Positions 21,593 to 35,100 of a DNA stretch of 64,000 nt are shown one piece after another (the stretch's first letter is position 1; the number at the start of each line of letters is the position of its first letter). Below the pieces are notes generated by a model. That model searched no databases and was not told the origin of the DNA. It was given only the letters and a program-made list of their open reading frames with translations. Source of the DNA: Plazaster borealis (Eukaryota > Echinodermata > Asteroidea > Forcipulatida > Labidiasteridae); the NCBI GenBank assembly GCA_021014325.1, contig JAJGQC010000658.1, positions 62,001-126,000 on the forward strand. Reading direction: 5' to 3'. The translations under genes were made by a program, and so were the position numbers.

Positions 21593-23006
21593 GACTTATT
21601 CAGGACCATTTTCTTTAACTATTTTTTTTGTTACACAACTCAACTTAAAAAGAAAACTATTTTAAATGTATTTTCTCATTTTATTTTCCATTTGTTTACA
21701 ATATTAAGGGGGTGCTTTAAATACAGTGTGACAAAATCTTGAGATCCTGTTTAATTTTAAAAATATGAGCATGTTTTCAAAATACTCGTAAATATTAAAC
21801 AACATAAATATGTCCAAGTCCAATACCTAGCTAGTTATGTTTAATTTAAGTAATACCAGCCACACTGTTTTGTTTAAATAAGTTGACCTGAACATTTTGC
21901 ATCTTTATTGTTTTCGTAAAGAATTAAGACGCCAGTGGCATAACCAAGGGTATGGGGCACGTACCCCCACTCAGACCCCTGACTACCACCCCCCCTCCAT
22001 TTATATAAAAAAATTGCACATATTAATGGTTAGATACATAAAATGCCCCCCCCCCCCCCCGACATGAAAATGTCTGGTTCAGCCACTGCAAGACACAAAG
22101 CACATTGATAGATAAGCAGGTACCAACGTCATACATGCTATCAGCATGATTCTATGATTACCAGCAGAAACGGAAAGCTGAAGAAAAGCCAGATCATCTT
22201 TTAAAAAGAGTCATCAATTTAACAAACTTCCGTAAGACAATAACATTCTCAATTGGAGCCTATTTATTAGGAGTTACAATAATTATATATGCTGCATATT
22301 GTTCAGAAACTTTACAATGACACAAGAATGACTCGCAAAGTAATAAAAGAGATTCCAATGAAAAGGATGTAGGGCTCGGTTCAATATTTTGTGAATATTG
22401 TTTTCTGTGAAAAAAATGTGAACTAAATAAATGTGTCCCAACCTCAAACAAGGGTTAACAATATTAATCTTCATGTTAGAACATTTACTTCTTACAAATT
22501 CCAAACTTTCCAACACTGGCGACAACACATGTGTTTTCACTGCAATTGTGCGATCAGAGCAAATTGGCTCCACTAAAACAATCCAACACAGGTCAAACTT
22601 TTATGCTTGTGTAAACTTCTTCTTTTTCTGGGCGATGAATTTATAGATTTGAAAGATCCTTTTACATTTGTCTGAAGAAAGACAAGGTGAAAGAAAGATT
22701 ATAACTGTTTACTGTTGTTATACAAAACAATATCCATGATGATGAAATGGTTATACATATGTTCCGACACCCCTAGTGTATTTTCCTATTCCTAACCCCA
22801 ACCCTAACCCCTAACCTTAAACCCCAGCCTGTAAACCAAGAACGGTACATTGGAAAGCCATTGCATAGAGGTTGAACACAGAGACTCCTTCACTACTTTG
22901 AATTACGCTCCAAACACCAACATTACTGCATAACTTATACAACCTTTGTAGTCAGAGATTAAGACTTAAGATAGCAAACTCTTGAACAAGGCCTATAGCC
23001 CTGTCA
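21593..23006 (-). other. MDN1 3' flank and probable 3' UTR
   Basis: No other gene is seen. On the minus strand the first clear AATAAA after the midasin stop codon is at 22263-22268, about 740 nt downstream; whether it is used is unknown. A C-run lies at 22047-22059, and C-rich telomere-like text (ccctaacccctaacc) at about 22790-22820 is too short and irregular to be a telomeric repeat. Confidence 0.35.
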
Positions 23007-23195
23007 CTATTGAATGTCCCCAGCTGTGACCAGCTCAAACCACTGTCTCAAGGCATCACTGAGTGTCTCTGGCATGGAGTTGATATCTTTAAGGATGATG
23101 TAGAAGGGGAACGGGAAGTGTTCCATGTAGGTGCTGATTTGAGGTAGCTCCCCTGCTCCACCAAAGATAGGAACCTTGATGTCAAGAATGGAATC
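23007..23195 (-). CDS. MDN1: MDN1 exon E34, C-terminus and stop
   Basis: Acceptor TGTCTGACAG. Peptide DSILDIKVPIFGGAGELPQI, FPFPFYIILKDINSMPETLS, DALRQWFELVTAGDIQ, then TAG at 23007-23009. This is the conserved end of midasin. Confidence 0.97.
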   Translation of the reverse strand, partial: DSILDIKVPIFGGAGELPQISTYMEHFPFPFYIILKDINSMPETLSDALRQWFELVTAGDIQ

Positions 23196-26100
23196 CTGTC
23201 AGACACAAAACATTGCATACAATCAGTTTGAATCTTCTAATAAATGGCTTGAGTTAACTTCTCTATCAAAGTCAAACTAATGTCACACGTTCTGTGGAAT
23301 TAGCCCTTCACATTAAAAACGTTAATTACATTCACGCATGCATACAGACACTATTGATTGGCAAACACCATACAGATGTGCACTAAGCAGACGCACAACT
23401 GCGCCACCATCAGCCCCATACAAAAAGACGCGATATTCCATCATGTTGCCAACCAACAGTGTTAGTACGTACGCGTGATGTAATTTACATATTTCATGGG
23501 AAGAGTCTATTGAGACTTAACTAAACCGATTTAAAATGAGGCTCGACTTTAAAGTTGTCTTTAGGAACTAATTTATCATTGACTCCTTCAGAAAGAGAGT
23601 CAGAATAAACTACTTTGTAATGATTGAGGTATAAAGTCTGCCCATTGTGCACTCCTTGCTCTATGACTTTAGAAACAACACGTGGCATTCTCCAATGCTA
23701 TCTTGCACAAGCATGGTGGAGTATAGCCAGACTTATGGTTGCCCAATCCCTGTAAATACATCAGTTTAATGGGTTGCTTCATTCATTTGAAGAGTGTATT
23801 GCAAGCAACCTTACAAAAACTTCAGAACAAAAATTACTCTGTGATTCTTTGCTCCATTATTTGGAAGCTTTTAAGGAGTAAATTGTACATGATTTTTAGA
23901 TCAAGTGACTGTCTTCAGACTTAGCGATAAAGTTTCCATCAAAAATTCAGTGACTTTAGTTCTTAGACCTCATTAAGGACTTGAGATTTGACTTGGTTTT
24001 AAAGATTTTGAAAACAATTCTGGATCCAGGGCCTATTCAATAAAGCATGTAAGCAGACATTTTCTGACTATGGAGCTGCCCTAAACACCTTTGTATTTAA
24101 TAATCACTGCTTACCATAAGCAAAGTTAATAATCACTGCTTACCATAAGCAAAGTAAAAGGCACGCTAACTTGCCAGCAATTCTTATAAGCACTGATATG
24201 AGGAGTAATGCAAGAATGCAAATTCTTTACCAATGCACACAAGTGTGTTAACACCTGCAATCAGGGACCTCCTATTGTCCCTCTATAGTTTGGACTCTAA
24301 CTTTTTGGCAACAGCTCCCATTGGTTTTGTAGACTTTCCAACTGGGTACCTTCATCCAACCAGGGAACCCATTGTCCACTTTTGTTATAGGTCCCTGGTT
24401 TAAATGTGTATACCTACCCAGCCACACATTCTTGATGGTTAATGAAACACACATTTGCTGAAAAACAAATTTTTCTGCTCTTATCATTATTCATAATAAA
24501 CACCTTATCTTCTTATAAGCAGAGGAGTAATGCAATAATGCAAACCCTTTACCAACGTACTCACACACGGCCAGATCTTCTTGGTCGCTTATGAAAATTG
24601 ACCCTGGACTGTTCAGCACAAAAACTTACCTTCCTTAGTAGATTTAGGTTACCGACCAAAGTACAGTGTAATTCATTGTTATAGGACTGGTGGGCCGCTG
24701 TCTTTTGCTTAAAGGTAATTCGTTAAGCAACATTTTGTGCTTAACAGCTTTATGACATTGGACCCTGCTAACCTTATTTTCAGGATTATCTAATGCCAAA
24801 AACACAAGGAAGACGTTGGCATCCCGGGCCTCCCTGACTGCAGCTTTCACTTTCTCCATGCCTTCCAGGAATAAACCTCTCCCATCTGAGACGACTAAGA
24901 GCAGTTGAGATGTCTCCATTGAGCTACCTGTAGTTTGCAGACGGGAACGGGCAGAGAGCATGCTGGCTGTGGCATAGTTTAACAACTAAGATGGGAAAGG
25001 AAAACAACACCACCAGAAGATGTTAACATTGTAAAGCCTAGAACTTGAGTCTTGAAGGAGCAGGAATGTCAAATAAAACAGTAACATGGAAACAATCAGC
25101 TGCCTTCAACCCAGCAGTAAAATAATGGTTACTAGGTACTGCTATAAAGAATACTGGAGGGAGACTTAGTGGGATTCAACATGGAGGACGTTTTGTCAAG
25201 TTTGAAGGCTTTTTAGACAATAATAGATTACAACAACAAACAATACTCAGACTATGATATGTAATGTGAATGATTACAGTGAGTCATCTGTTCTGTAAAC
25301 ATCACTTCAATAATAAAGACTTAGTTCTTAAAATGACTACTAACGATTTGATATTGTTTTGCGCCTGTTCACATTGAATGATAAGGTTAGAGTTCTAGCA
25401 ATACTTAAACCAGCTCAGTTTGCTTCTTGAGGAATATTACAGAAGGCCTTGTCTAAATTGGTGACTTTGTCTGTAGCTGTTGCTAGATCACTGTCAATGC
25501 CTTCTTCAATGTTGTATCCCAGCCGTTGGTCTACGCCATACTCAAATTTGCTCAATGTGGACATAGACATATTAAAAGAGCAAGGGAAATGTCAAATTAA
25601 ATTTTGTGATGTACTCATTGTCCAATAGAGTCCTCATGTGAGTGGGGGAAAAATTACAAGTCTCTAACCTCACTTTAAAATGGTGTAAATTGCCATTGCA
25701 TTCAAAACCCTTCCAGTGCAAAATTAGTCAAAATCCAAAATATCCGATGACATTATTCTGGGAAAAATTTATCTTTACGATCTACACCATTTTAACATAA
25801 GGTTAGAGACTTGTAGCTTTTTCCCCACTCACATGAGGACTCTATCTCTAGTGGGAAATGAGTACATCACAAAATTGAACTTGACATTTCCCTTCCTCTT
25901 TAAAACCCATCAGCTATTGCAGGCATTATTCATCCCATTACAAAATATAATATTGCAAGGAGAAAGTGATCTGCCTGCATAGTTCACAGTTCCCCTCCCA
26001 AGTGGATATTGGGCTTACCTGTCCAATCTTGGTCTTAGTCTGAGAGAAAGTAAATTGTTGGAGTATCTTGGCTCCTGATTGATCAGTGAACTGCTCATGG

Positions 26101-29100
26101 AATGGATGGAGAAGCTGGACAGACTCACCAAAACTACAAATCAAAAGTCAAAGTTAATCATTAAAATCCATCCAGTCCCAAATCCTTCTATATCCAATTA
26201 CCAAAGTGAAGGATTCAGAAGGACTGTGGTCAGTAGACCCAAATAACAAGTGCTTATCCATGGGTCAGGTATTCCAATCTTATCTAAATTACATGGAGTG
26301 ACAAAAAGAGAAGAGGTGTAACATTTTTAAAGACTCTCTTCATCACCACAAATAAAGAACTAGGGTAGTGGGTCTGGGTTTCCCCTTGGTAGCAAGCAAG
26401 TTTACCATTTCAAAGACAATTGTGAGAGCATATTAAGAACAAATCCCGAGCCAAGAAAAAATCCTGAGTGAGTCCAAAGGCATAAAGCAATTTCCCTACC
26501 TGCAAACTGCAAGCTCTCCTGCCTCTAACCATGTTAATGCATTGCTGATTACTGCTAAAGACTCAAATGCAAGCTGTGTGAAGAAATCAAGACATTTTGT
26601 TGGCAAAAATTCAATACAAACAAATGCATAGGTGAATAGTTAAGCCTTATTGATAACACATGGGTGTGTGTGAATTCCTCACATGGTTGTTGTGCACTCA
26701 TCATTAAACTGTGTGAAGTGAATCTTTAATCTTCTAGACTTGTGCACAAGACCCTTCCTCTGGTTGAAGCCAGTCACAGTTTCCAAATGTTTTTTGTGTG
26801 TATTTTTTTGGAAGTTAGCTGGTACCCGTGTATAGATATACATTCTCACCAAAGTAATACCAATCGTTCCGGTCAAAGGTGAATGTTACAAGAATTTACC
26901 ATAATTTTGACCGCATGAGGGCGCTTTCATCAGGGAATGTCTTACATCACAATTACAGTTTCATCTTATCAATGACAAAATACATAAACATTATAACAAC
27001 AAAAATGAAGAAAAAACCCACGTTTGTTTACTTGTTTTTCATCACATGAAAGGTCCACATACACCCTCAAGCGGACAAAAATATGACAAATTGAATGTAT
27101 TTGATGTTATCAACAAACCCTGAACTAGGTATGGAATCTGTTTCTGTATCAGCAGAAACTACAATTAGCATAAGCAGAACGGCATATAGGGTTAGATGCC
27201 AGAAATACTGGGCAAACCCCTTCTCTTAGCAATAAGTTCACTGGGCTCTTTTTAGTGCATTGATATAGTTTTAAGTACAACACACAGGACCTATGGTTTT
27301 ACGCCCCAATCAAAGGAGGAAGCTATAATGGTTAAGTGTATTGCTGAAGGACACAAGTGTCACGACCGGGATTCGAACCCACGCTCTGCTGATCAGAACA
27401 CCAGAGCTCGAGTCTGGTGCACTTGACCACTCAGCCACAACACGCCACCCACATGTTTGAGCTAATCCATAATGGGAGGGGAATGTCACATTAAGGTCCT
27501 GGATGTTTGATTTGATGTAACACCACACATCCATTCTACATGATCCACTAATGCTACTTCCATTTTGAGTGCCATATTGCTGGGCTATATATCCTTTGCC
27601 CAAGGTCCGAACATCACAATAACTGTTTATAGCAATTATACTTCTGAAAACTCAACATTTTGACTTAATGTGATCTAGTGTACTGGAGATTTTCTCTTAC
27701 CTGTCTTGAACGGTTGTCGGCCATACTAGACGAGTCATCCACGGCAAGTAGGATCTGGTACTGTCTCTTACTTGGTTTGGTTCGTCGCAACCAAATCTTA
27801 TCTTTGCGGAACCCACTTGCAATGTACGGGATCACTTTACGCATATTGATGCGTTTACCAGTTCGAAGTCACCCCTTGGTAAGGAAGAAGAAAAATAAGA
27901 AAACTGTTAATGTTTGCCTTTAACCTGATCAATTATAAAGGACTGTGAATGCTTCAAGGTTCTGTGGAAAAAATTCACAATTATTTTCTAGACACAACCA
28001 ATGACTTCAATTAGACATCTGTTTTTCTTGCATTCATTTCAATGTCATCAAATGGAGGCTGGAAGGACAAATAGTCTGGCCTCCTCTTGTAAAAGAATCA
28101 TTAGAACCATCATTGGCATTGCGGGTACAGGGAACCCGCCAAACTTGGGCAAGTGACGTCAACTATCTCTCTCATAACTTATTCACTAATGCGACCCTCA
28201 ACTGTGAATAAATTATTTTCTATCGCGCTATCCCGCCCCCCCCCCCCAGCCTGCAATAAAGAACATGTTAATGCAATGACCATGGGTAACATCGTTCTTC
28301 GGCGATGAGCCACGGGTGGGACAGGACCAGCATGTAGAAGCAGGAGGTCTTTTACTTAGTAGATATAACACTATTTGAACATACCTGAGTTTGATTTAGC
28401 AACCTTTCTTCTGCCTTAAAAAAATAAAAAATTGCCAATTAGGCTTATTTTTGATTTTGTTTTATTAGTTCTTTGGCAAGAACCTGCCTGATGCATACCG
28501 GGAACTATCTGGAAAATGTTTGAATAAAGATTTCGTTGCAATTTAACATAAATAAAAAAATGATATACGTCTGTCGTAGCTGGGCTGAAAACAATCAATG
28601 ATAGGCACACTCCTAGCTGTGTGCACTCAACCTGTTACTCTTGCATAATATGCAAATGCTGTCACGCTTCTTGGCTACCGGTAGAAAATGTAAATATCAT
28701 ACTTGTTAATTATCTTCAATGGAAACGGTGAATGTCATTTGAAAACTAGCCACTAGAATCTACCTTAGTTTGGAGGCTCTTGTAGGTTCCAAGACCAGTC
28801 TGAGCTGTTCACAGAGATCCCTGGCTAGACCTGATGTCAATGACTCGTACCGATGCCATGTCTCCTGCGCTTCTCTCTCCTTCCGGTCAAATAACAAATG
28901 ATGGTTTGTCAATAGGGTGACTTGTAATACGCAACTCTACTCAGTTATGACCTTAGCCGGGATTAAAACCAGAGCCACCCAATTTGAAATTGGTCACAGG
29001 CAGGCCGAGTCATCTAACAGGGCTAGATATCTGCTATCAAAAGCAGATGATCCTGGATTTGAATCCCACCAAAGGTACCTGTGGATTTTTTGCTCTGCAG

Positions 29101-32100
29101 GACCTGGAAAGCACTGAGGATTAATTGCTTGTTATAGATAACTCACATTGACAAACTCAAGACAACTCAACATTTGACAAACTCAACCCTCTGTATGCTG
29201 ATTGCAAAGAGAAATCATCCATTGAGACAACTCTTTGTCTCTTTTGTCTTTTGACGCATGCCACGTTGCGTATGTAGTTGGCGGCCCGACCCAAGTAAGC
29301 GGCTATGTCAACGACTACGGCTTGATCAGTGCATCATGATGCATTGAAGCATAAGCTGCCCTTACCAACACCTCTAGCAACAGCTGTAGCTGTAGTCGTA
29401 GCTGCTTTTTTGGACTCGTTTATAGCCCCATGTTTGGATACAACTGAATCGTCCATTGTTTCCCAGGTCTATTCCTCGACTCACATGCCAAAATCACAGC
29501 ACAAACTTCACACGATATGCAGTCCGATGCATGGTTATAATTTTTCTTTGTGCAAGAAATGTGTACTGTTTTGACATAAAAAAAGGAGTCTACAATTCAA
29601 AGAACGTTCAAGAAATAAGTGGAGCCACCAACAAAACAAAAAACCCAAAGGAAAATGGGGAAATAAAAAACTTGAATACCCGCGTAAACGTGGACATTTC
29701 ACATGCCTGAAATCAATGGCTGTACTTGATTTACCTCCTCGGCTGTTCCCTGTTTCTGACTGAGCATGCTCAGTTGCTGTTCCATCTCAAGGCGTAATGC
29801 TTCCAGCTCCTCCATGCTCATAAATGACTGTGGCATTGCATCATGGGATAGCAGGTCAAAGGTTGTGTGAATAGTTGAACCCTGCATCTTACTGATGTCA
29901 ATCACATCTGTTATAAAATATCAAAGTAATATTTTATTTCCAAATTACTTCACAAATTATCAAGCAGCTGTGCAACCTGTGAGATAAATGATGCAGTCCT
30001 GATACTTTATTCTTTTTAGGGCAAGGCAGTTTTTCTCTAGAAAAAGGCATTTCTATTGGGCTGGATCTTGCTTGATGTCTAGTCAAATTATAATCACATC
30101 AACTTAAAAGAAGAAGTTCTAATGCCGGAGTCTTATATAGTGCCTCTATCTACCACTAAGGTACTCAAGGCGCCCTAACAAAGAGAAACAAGCAGGGGAG
30201 GAATTTGTTAAGAAGGAATGATTATGTGAAGCATCAAAGCACCCACTAGGGTAGGGTGGCACAATTTGCTGCCAAACCATACCAGAAACACCGGGCAAAC
30301 CTCTCTCCTTCATGATGAGTGTTTATTGGTTCTTTTACATGCAATACACAACACATGGCAGGGTGCGAAATTAAGAAAATTTGCTGGTTGCCCCAGGGCA
30401 ACCAACAACTGAAAATCAGGTTTCCCGAAAGTAATTTTGGTTGCCCGAATCATGCGCATTGCATGCTCTTTATAGGGTAAAGATTTAAAAATGGCTATCG
30501 AAACGGACATCGAAACGGACATCGCCGATCGTGAGTGGGTCTCATCGCCGTGATTTGAAGTCATTTTTGCTGATTTCGATACATGTTCTTCATCATCCGT
30601 TAATCCGGCATCGGTATTGTCCCTTACGGGTGTTTTACCCAACGTAAAACCAAACTTCAGGAGGCTCATTGTGATTGTCACGTCATGAAACTTTGTCAAG
30701 TTTGACACATAAACACGTGAATTAAATAGCAGCGAGTAATATTCATTGCGCGCGCTCACATCATGTTCGCTAGCTGTCCCCACGCTCGTTATAATATGTG
30801 CAGCATAACGACTGTGTGGCACCAGTGAATCATGGAAAGCACAATTCATGGAAAGCGCGTGTGCGCGCAGTCTACATCTATTTTGTTATTTGTGAACGTT
30901 TTGTTCCAACTATAGAATCTATTTATAGTTAGGCCGGTTCTATAGTTGGGATGGAACATGACCACGTCGCGTCGAGTCCGAGATTTGAATAATACAACGT
31001 ACGGTACATCGTGCACACATTATCCGCTACCATGTGCCGCTACACAGTGCCATCGCGCTGTGTGTGTGCACTGCGTACGTGCGCTGACGCTGAAAAGTTC
31101 GCACATGGTTCGCGGTGGACGGCGTGATTTTAAAAAGTAAATAATAATTGTTAAACGCTTCCGATGAAGTACATCGTAACTATTTTTCATGAAGCTTTAT
31201 GTGGAAAATTCAAACGATCTTTGGAGCTGGCACAATAATAACCAGGGTAGGCCTAAATTCTTATTTTTTTTTAAGGTTGCCCGACGGGCAACAACGGTTT
31301 GATCACGGGTTGCCCGAGTGGATTTTTGGTTGCCCCGGGCAACCGGGCAACCGTTAATTTCGCACCCTGCATGGGACCTAGCGCTTTAATCCCCAACTGA
31401 AGGACAAAACAATTGTGTTCAAGTACTTGCTGAAGGACACACATGCCTTGACCGGGATTCGAACCCACACTCTGCTGCAGACAACAACAGAACTTGAGTC
31501 CGTTGAACTACACCACATGGCCCTATTACATTCCACTTGTGTTTAAGTTCTTGCCAAGTTGATTCTATAAAGCATTGATAATGAAGCACCGATATGCAAA
31601 GAGTTGTACAAAAACTCACACTTTGACATAGGTTTATACACAAACATGAAAGTCCCTCGCTGTTAAAACAAACTAGCGCTCTAGTCAATATGTGTGGACC
31701 CTACCTCCACTAGCTGTTCCATCTACTGCCTCTTCTCCCTGTGTTACATCTGGGTTTGGTTCATCTGACTCATCTTCCTTGGCTCTTCTCTCTCCAGCCT
31801 TGATCTTACTCCCTGGTACGCTCTCAATTTTTCCAGATTCCTTGAATAATAATAAAGAATGTATACGGCGCTGACGTTTATGAAAAGACATAATCTAAGG
31901 CGCTTCGCAACAAAAACAACATCAAAAATGATTAACAGTTGTGTAAAATATCAAATAAAATGTACAAACAATAACAACGTCCTAACTCTTCTATGTGTTC
32001 CTTTCCCTATAGACTGTGCAAGTATTGCACGTATTTTGAACAATGGGACCCGTTAAAGTGTGCAAGTTTGTTTCCTTCATGCATTAAAGCATTGACGTGG

Positions 32101-35100
32101 GACCATAGTGGTCCCAAAATGTTTGGACTTGCAGGGTCTATTAGCCTTTCCTCCAATACTTTTACCCTTCATTTTTAGCACAGAATTCTCAGCATAAAAT
32201 TTTATAAAACCTATTCTAAGGCTACAAGAAACAATTTCATGCACTTGGCGTGTCGTGGCCGAGCGGTCCAGTTCACCGGACTTAAGCTCCGGTGTTGTCA
32301 GTAGCTGAGTGTGGGTTCGAATCCCGGTCATGACATTTGTGCCCTTGAGCAAGGCACTTAACCATAATTACTTTGTAAAAAGTTGGGAAGGTAGCACATT
32401 CTACCAGCCAGGCTCCTAGTGGATGATACCTATGCCTACATCCTTACGGACTGTGAAGGGGTAACCCTCATGCAGCCTTAGGATTAGGTGGCACCTGGTG
32501 ATAGTTGATTTGTCGACAGCCCAAATCAGTTAAGTGTAGCCCTCACCTTGAAGTGGCCGTCTGGCCTTGTGATGTTAGGCGATATCTCATAAATAAAAAT
32601 TATACAAAAAACATGTCAAGTTATCACTTTGTCTTCCATAAAGGTTGACACTTACATCCTTCTCCTTTTCGTCCTCAGCTAGTGGCACAACCTCCTCATC
32701 TGTTTCCATGGCGCCTGCATCTTCTTCCTCCTGATTGGGCATTGGTTGCTCCTCCATCAGCTGATCTTCTGAGGCAGCATCCATCATCTGGGTGTCGTAG
32801 CGAGACGTTGCATCCTTGATGTGCTCATAAAGGTCTGAGGTCTCATCCTTCTCAGCTTGCTCATCATTCGGACTCTAACAGCAAATAAATACAAACAATT
32901 CACAGTAATATTTGCCCCTTAGCAACCATATCACACAGTCTACACCCTGCACAGTTCAAGAACAAAGTTTGCTTTAGTTAAACAAAAACTTTCATTTACA
33001 AGTTTAAGTTTAATCTTTAGAACATGAAGCTTATTTATCTGTGGGTGTACGAGTATCAATAATTTGTATATACAATAGGGTGTTTCTCAGCACAAAACCA
33101 AAATAAAGATTGCCCTGTAAGTAGATTCATGAAACATCATCTTGGTCTAGAGGATCAAGCCCCCTGAACCTCCTGGGTGTTACATTTCTAAAGACTATCT
33201 CTACATCACCACAAATGAAGAACTACTGCAGTGGGTCTGGGTCTCCCCTTGGTCTAGAGAATCAAGCCCCCTGAACCTCCAGAATGTTACATTATTGAAC
33301 CTTTTTGCAGGGTGAAACTAAAACAAGATATTTATGTACAATATGTTGTGGTTTGATTGTTTGCAGACACAAACTACATTGAATGAATTAATACTATGGT
33401 TATATTTCTTACCTGTTCTGCCTTCTTCTCTTGTTGGTCATCCAGTGTTTCTGTTGTCCTCAGGCGCTTCTGTACCCTCTCATCAGCCGAGCCCAAGCTC
33501 CGTTCAGCATCAGACTGCCCGGGCTGTCTCTTGTAATTTTGCCGTTGCTCGGACTTGTTCTCACGAGGAGGGTCTTGGATGGAACGGCGCCTTCATGGCC
33601 TTCTTGAAGAGATGATTCTGCACTCCCTACATTTTCTTTCTGTTAAAGTATCATTTTATAATCATCTTAATGTATTTTGTCAGTTAACAAAAATCAACTG
33701 TTCTTAGGACTATTATTTACTTATATTAAAAACAAATTGTGTGAATGTAGATTATAGCCTTTGATTTAAATTGAATTTTTACAAAAAATTAATTGAACAA
33801 CTTTCCAAATGCTGTATCCTTCCATTATTGCTCTGTTGTTCTTTTTTCTAAAGAAAGTCTCTCCTTAGAAAACCTTGTGGGAAGCATTGTTCCATTATCT
33901 AAAGGACACCGCAAGTAATGGGTCCAATTTCAAGACTCTGCGTATCACAGAATTCTGCGCTTACGACGCCCTGTAGAGGGCAGTAAGCGCAAAATTCTGT
34001 GATACGCAGAGTCTTGAAATTGGGATCTGATGAGTAAAAGAGTTAGCAGGTTTTCTGGTAGTATAAACTTGGAAGTTTCTTCATTTGCATCCTCTTATGG
34101 TGATCCCTTTACTGCCCCTTCCCAGGTTGTATCATAACCCGGGCGTGATCCCTGGTTACATGGCAGTATAAGGTTGTACGACTTCTGACTGGTACCCCAG
34201 ACAAAGATATTGTCAAAATATAGAGAATGACAAAATAGAGAGCTCAGTTGGTAGAGCGTCGACACCTTAACCCGGATGGTTCATCCAGTTCCAGTCAAGT
34301 TTTCTTTGTTCACTCAAACTCAAGTTTCTTCATTCTACTTCTCCCACTTCTCCAGCAAAATTGAACAAAAATCCAAATTAAAATACACATCTACAGCAAG
34401 GTAAACATTTTATAGTGGAAATAGACGGATCATAAGAGTGAAAGTAATTCACAAAAGTAATTCACTCACAATAGATGACATTACAAGATACAAGTAACTA
34501 ATGTTTAGTTTAGCCTATTCTCAAGTGTTAGAATATGAAATCAAAGATCTGAATAGTGTAATATTTTGGCATGACATCCATGTTAACAAAGCACTTCATA
34601 CTTACAAATGTAATTCAAATGTATTCTCACTTTAACACAAGAGAATTAGGCTTTTGCAGGAACATCAATCCAGCCCATTAAACCTTTGAAAACAAAGAAT
34701 TCTCAACGAGCCTCTTTACCTCCTTGTTTTTTTCCTCCTCAGATTTGCCTGCATCCTCCTGGATGGCTTGCTCTTGCATAGTTTCTGTCTTCTCCTGTGA
34801 CTTGCCATAATTCTCAGCAGGTTCTGGCATTGCCTGTGGGTGATGTGCCAGGTCAGGTTTATAGTCTGCACTGGAATCCTCTGGTATAGGCTCATCCCCA
34901 TCTTCATCCTGTATTGAACATAACATAACATTTGTTTCTTTCATTTAACAATAATACCGAGTTCTTATATAGCGCTTTATCACACCCGATGGGCGTATCA
35001 AAACGCTCTGTATTTGTTTCCAGCAAAGTATGCGGAGCAAACAAACACTAGCATTGCAAATAAAACAACAAATGAACAAAAAAGGAATCTCAGGCCCTTT

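Noticed and set aside
22790..22825. Interstitial telomeric repeat
   Set aside because: Only a few irregular CCTAACCC-like words; the same is true at about 14745-14780.
25420..25540. Additional MDN1 exon between E32 and E33
   Set aside because: E32 and E33 join in phase and match midasin without it, and the stretch has no good splice sites.
28390..28425. Mini-exon between MDN1 E29 and E30
   Set aside because: AG..GT bounded, but it introduces a TAA and the flanking exons join without it.
30310..30849. Host gene of 179 residues on the minus strand
   Set aside because: It lies mostly inside the hAT-like element and runs across its terminus into the SINE; at best a transposon remnant.
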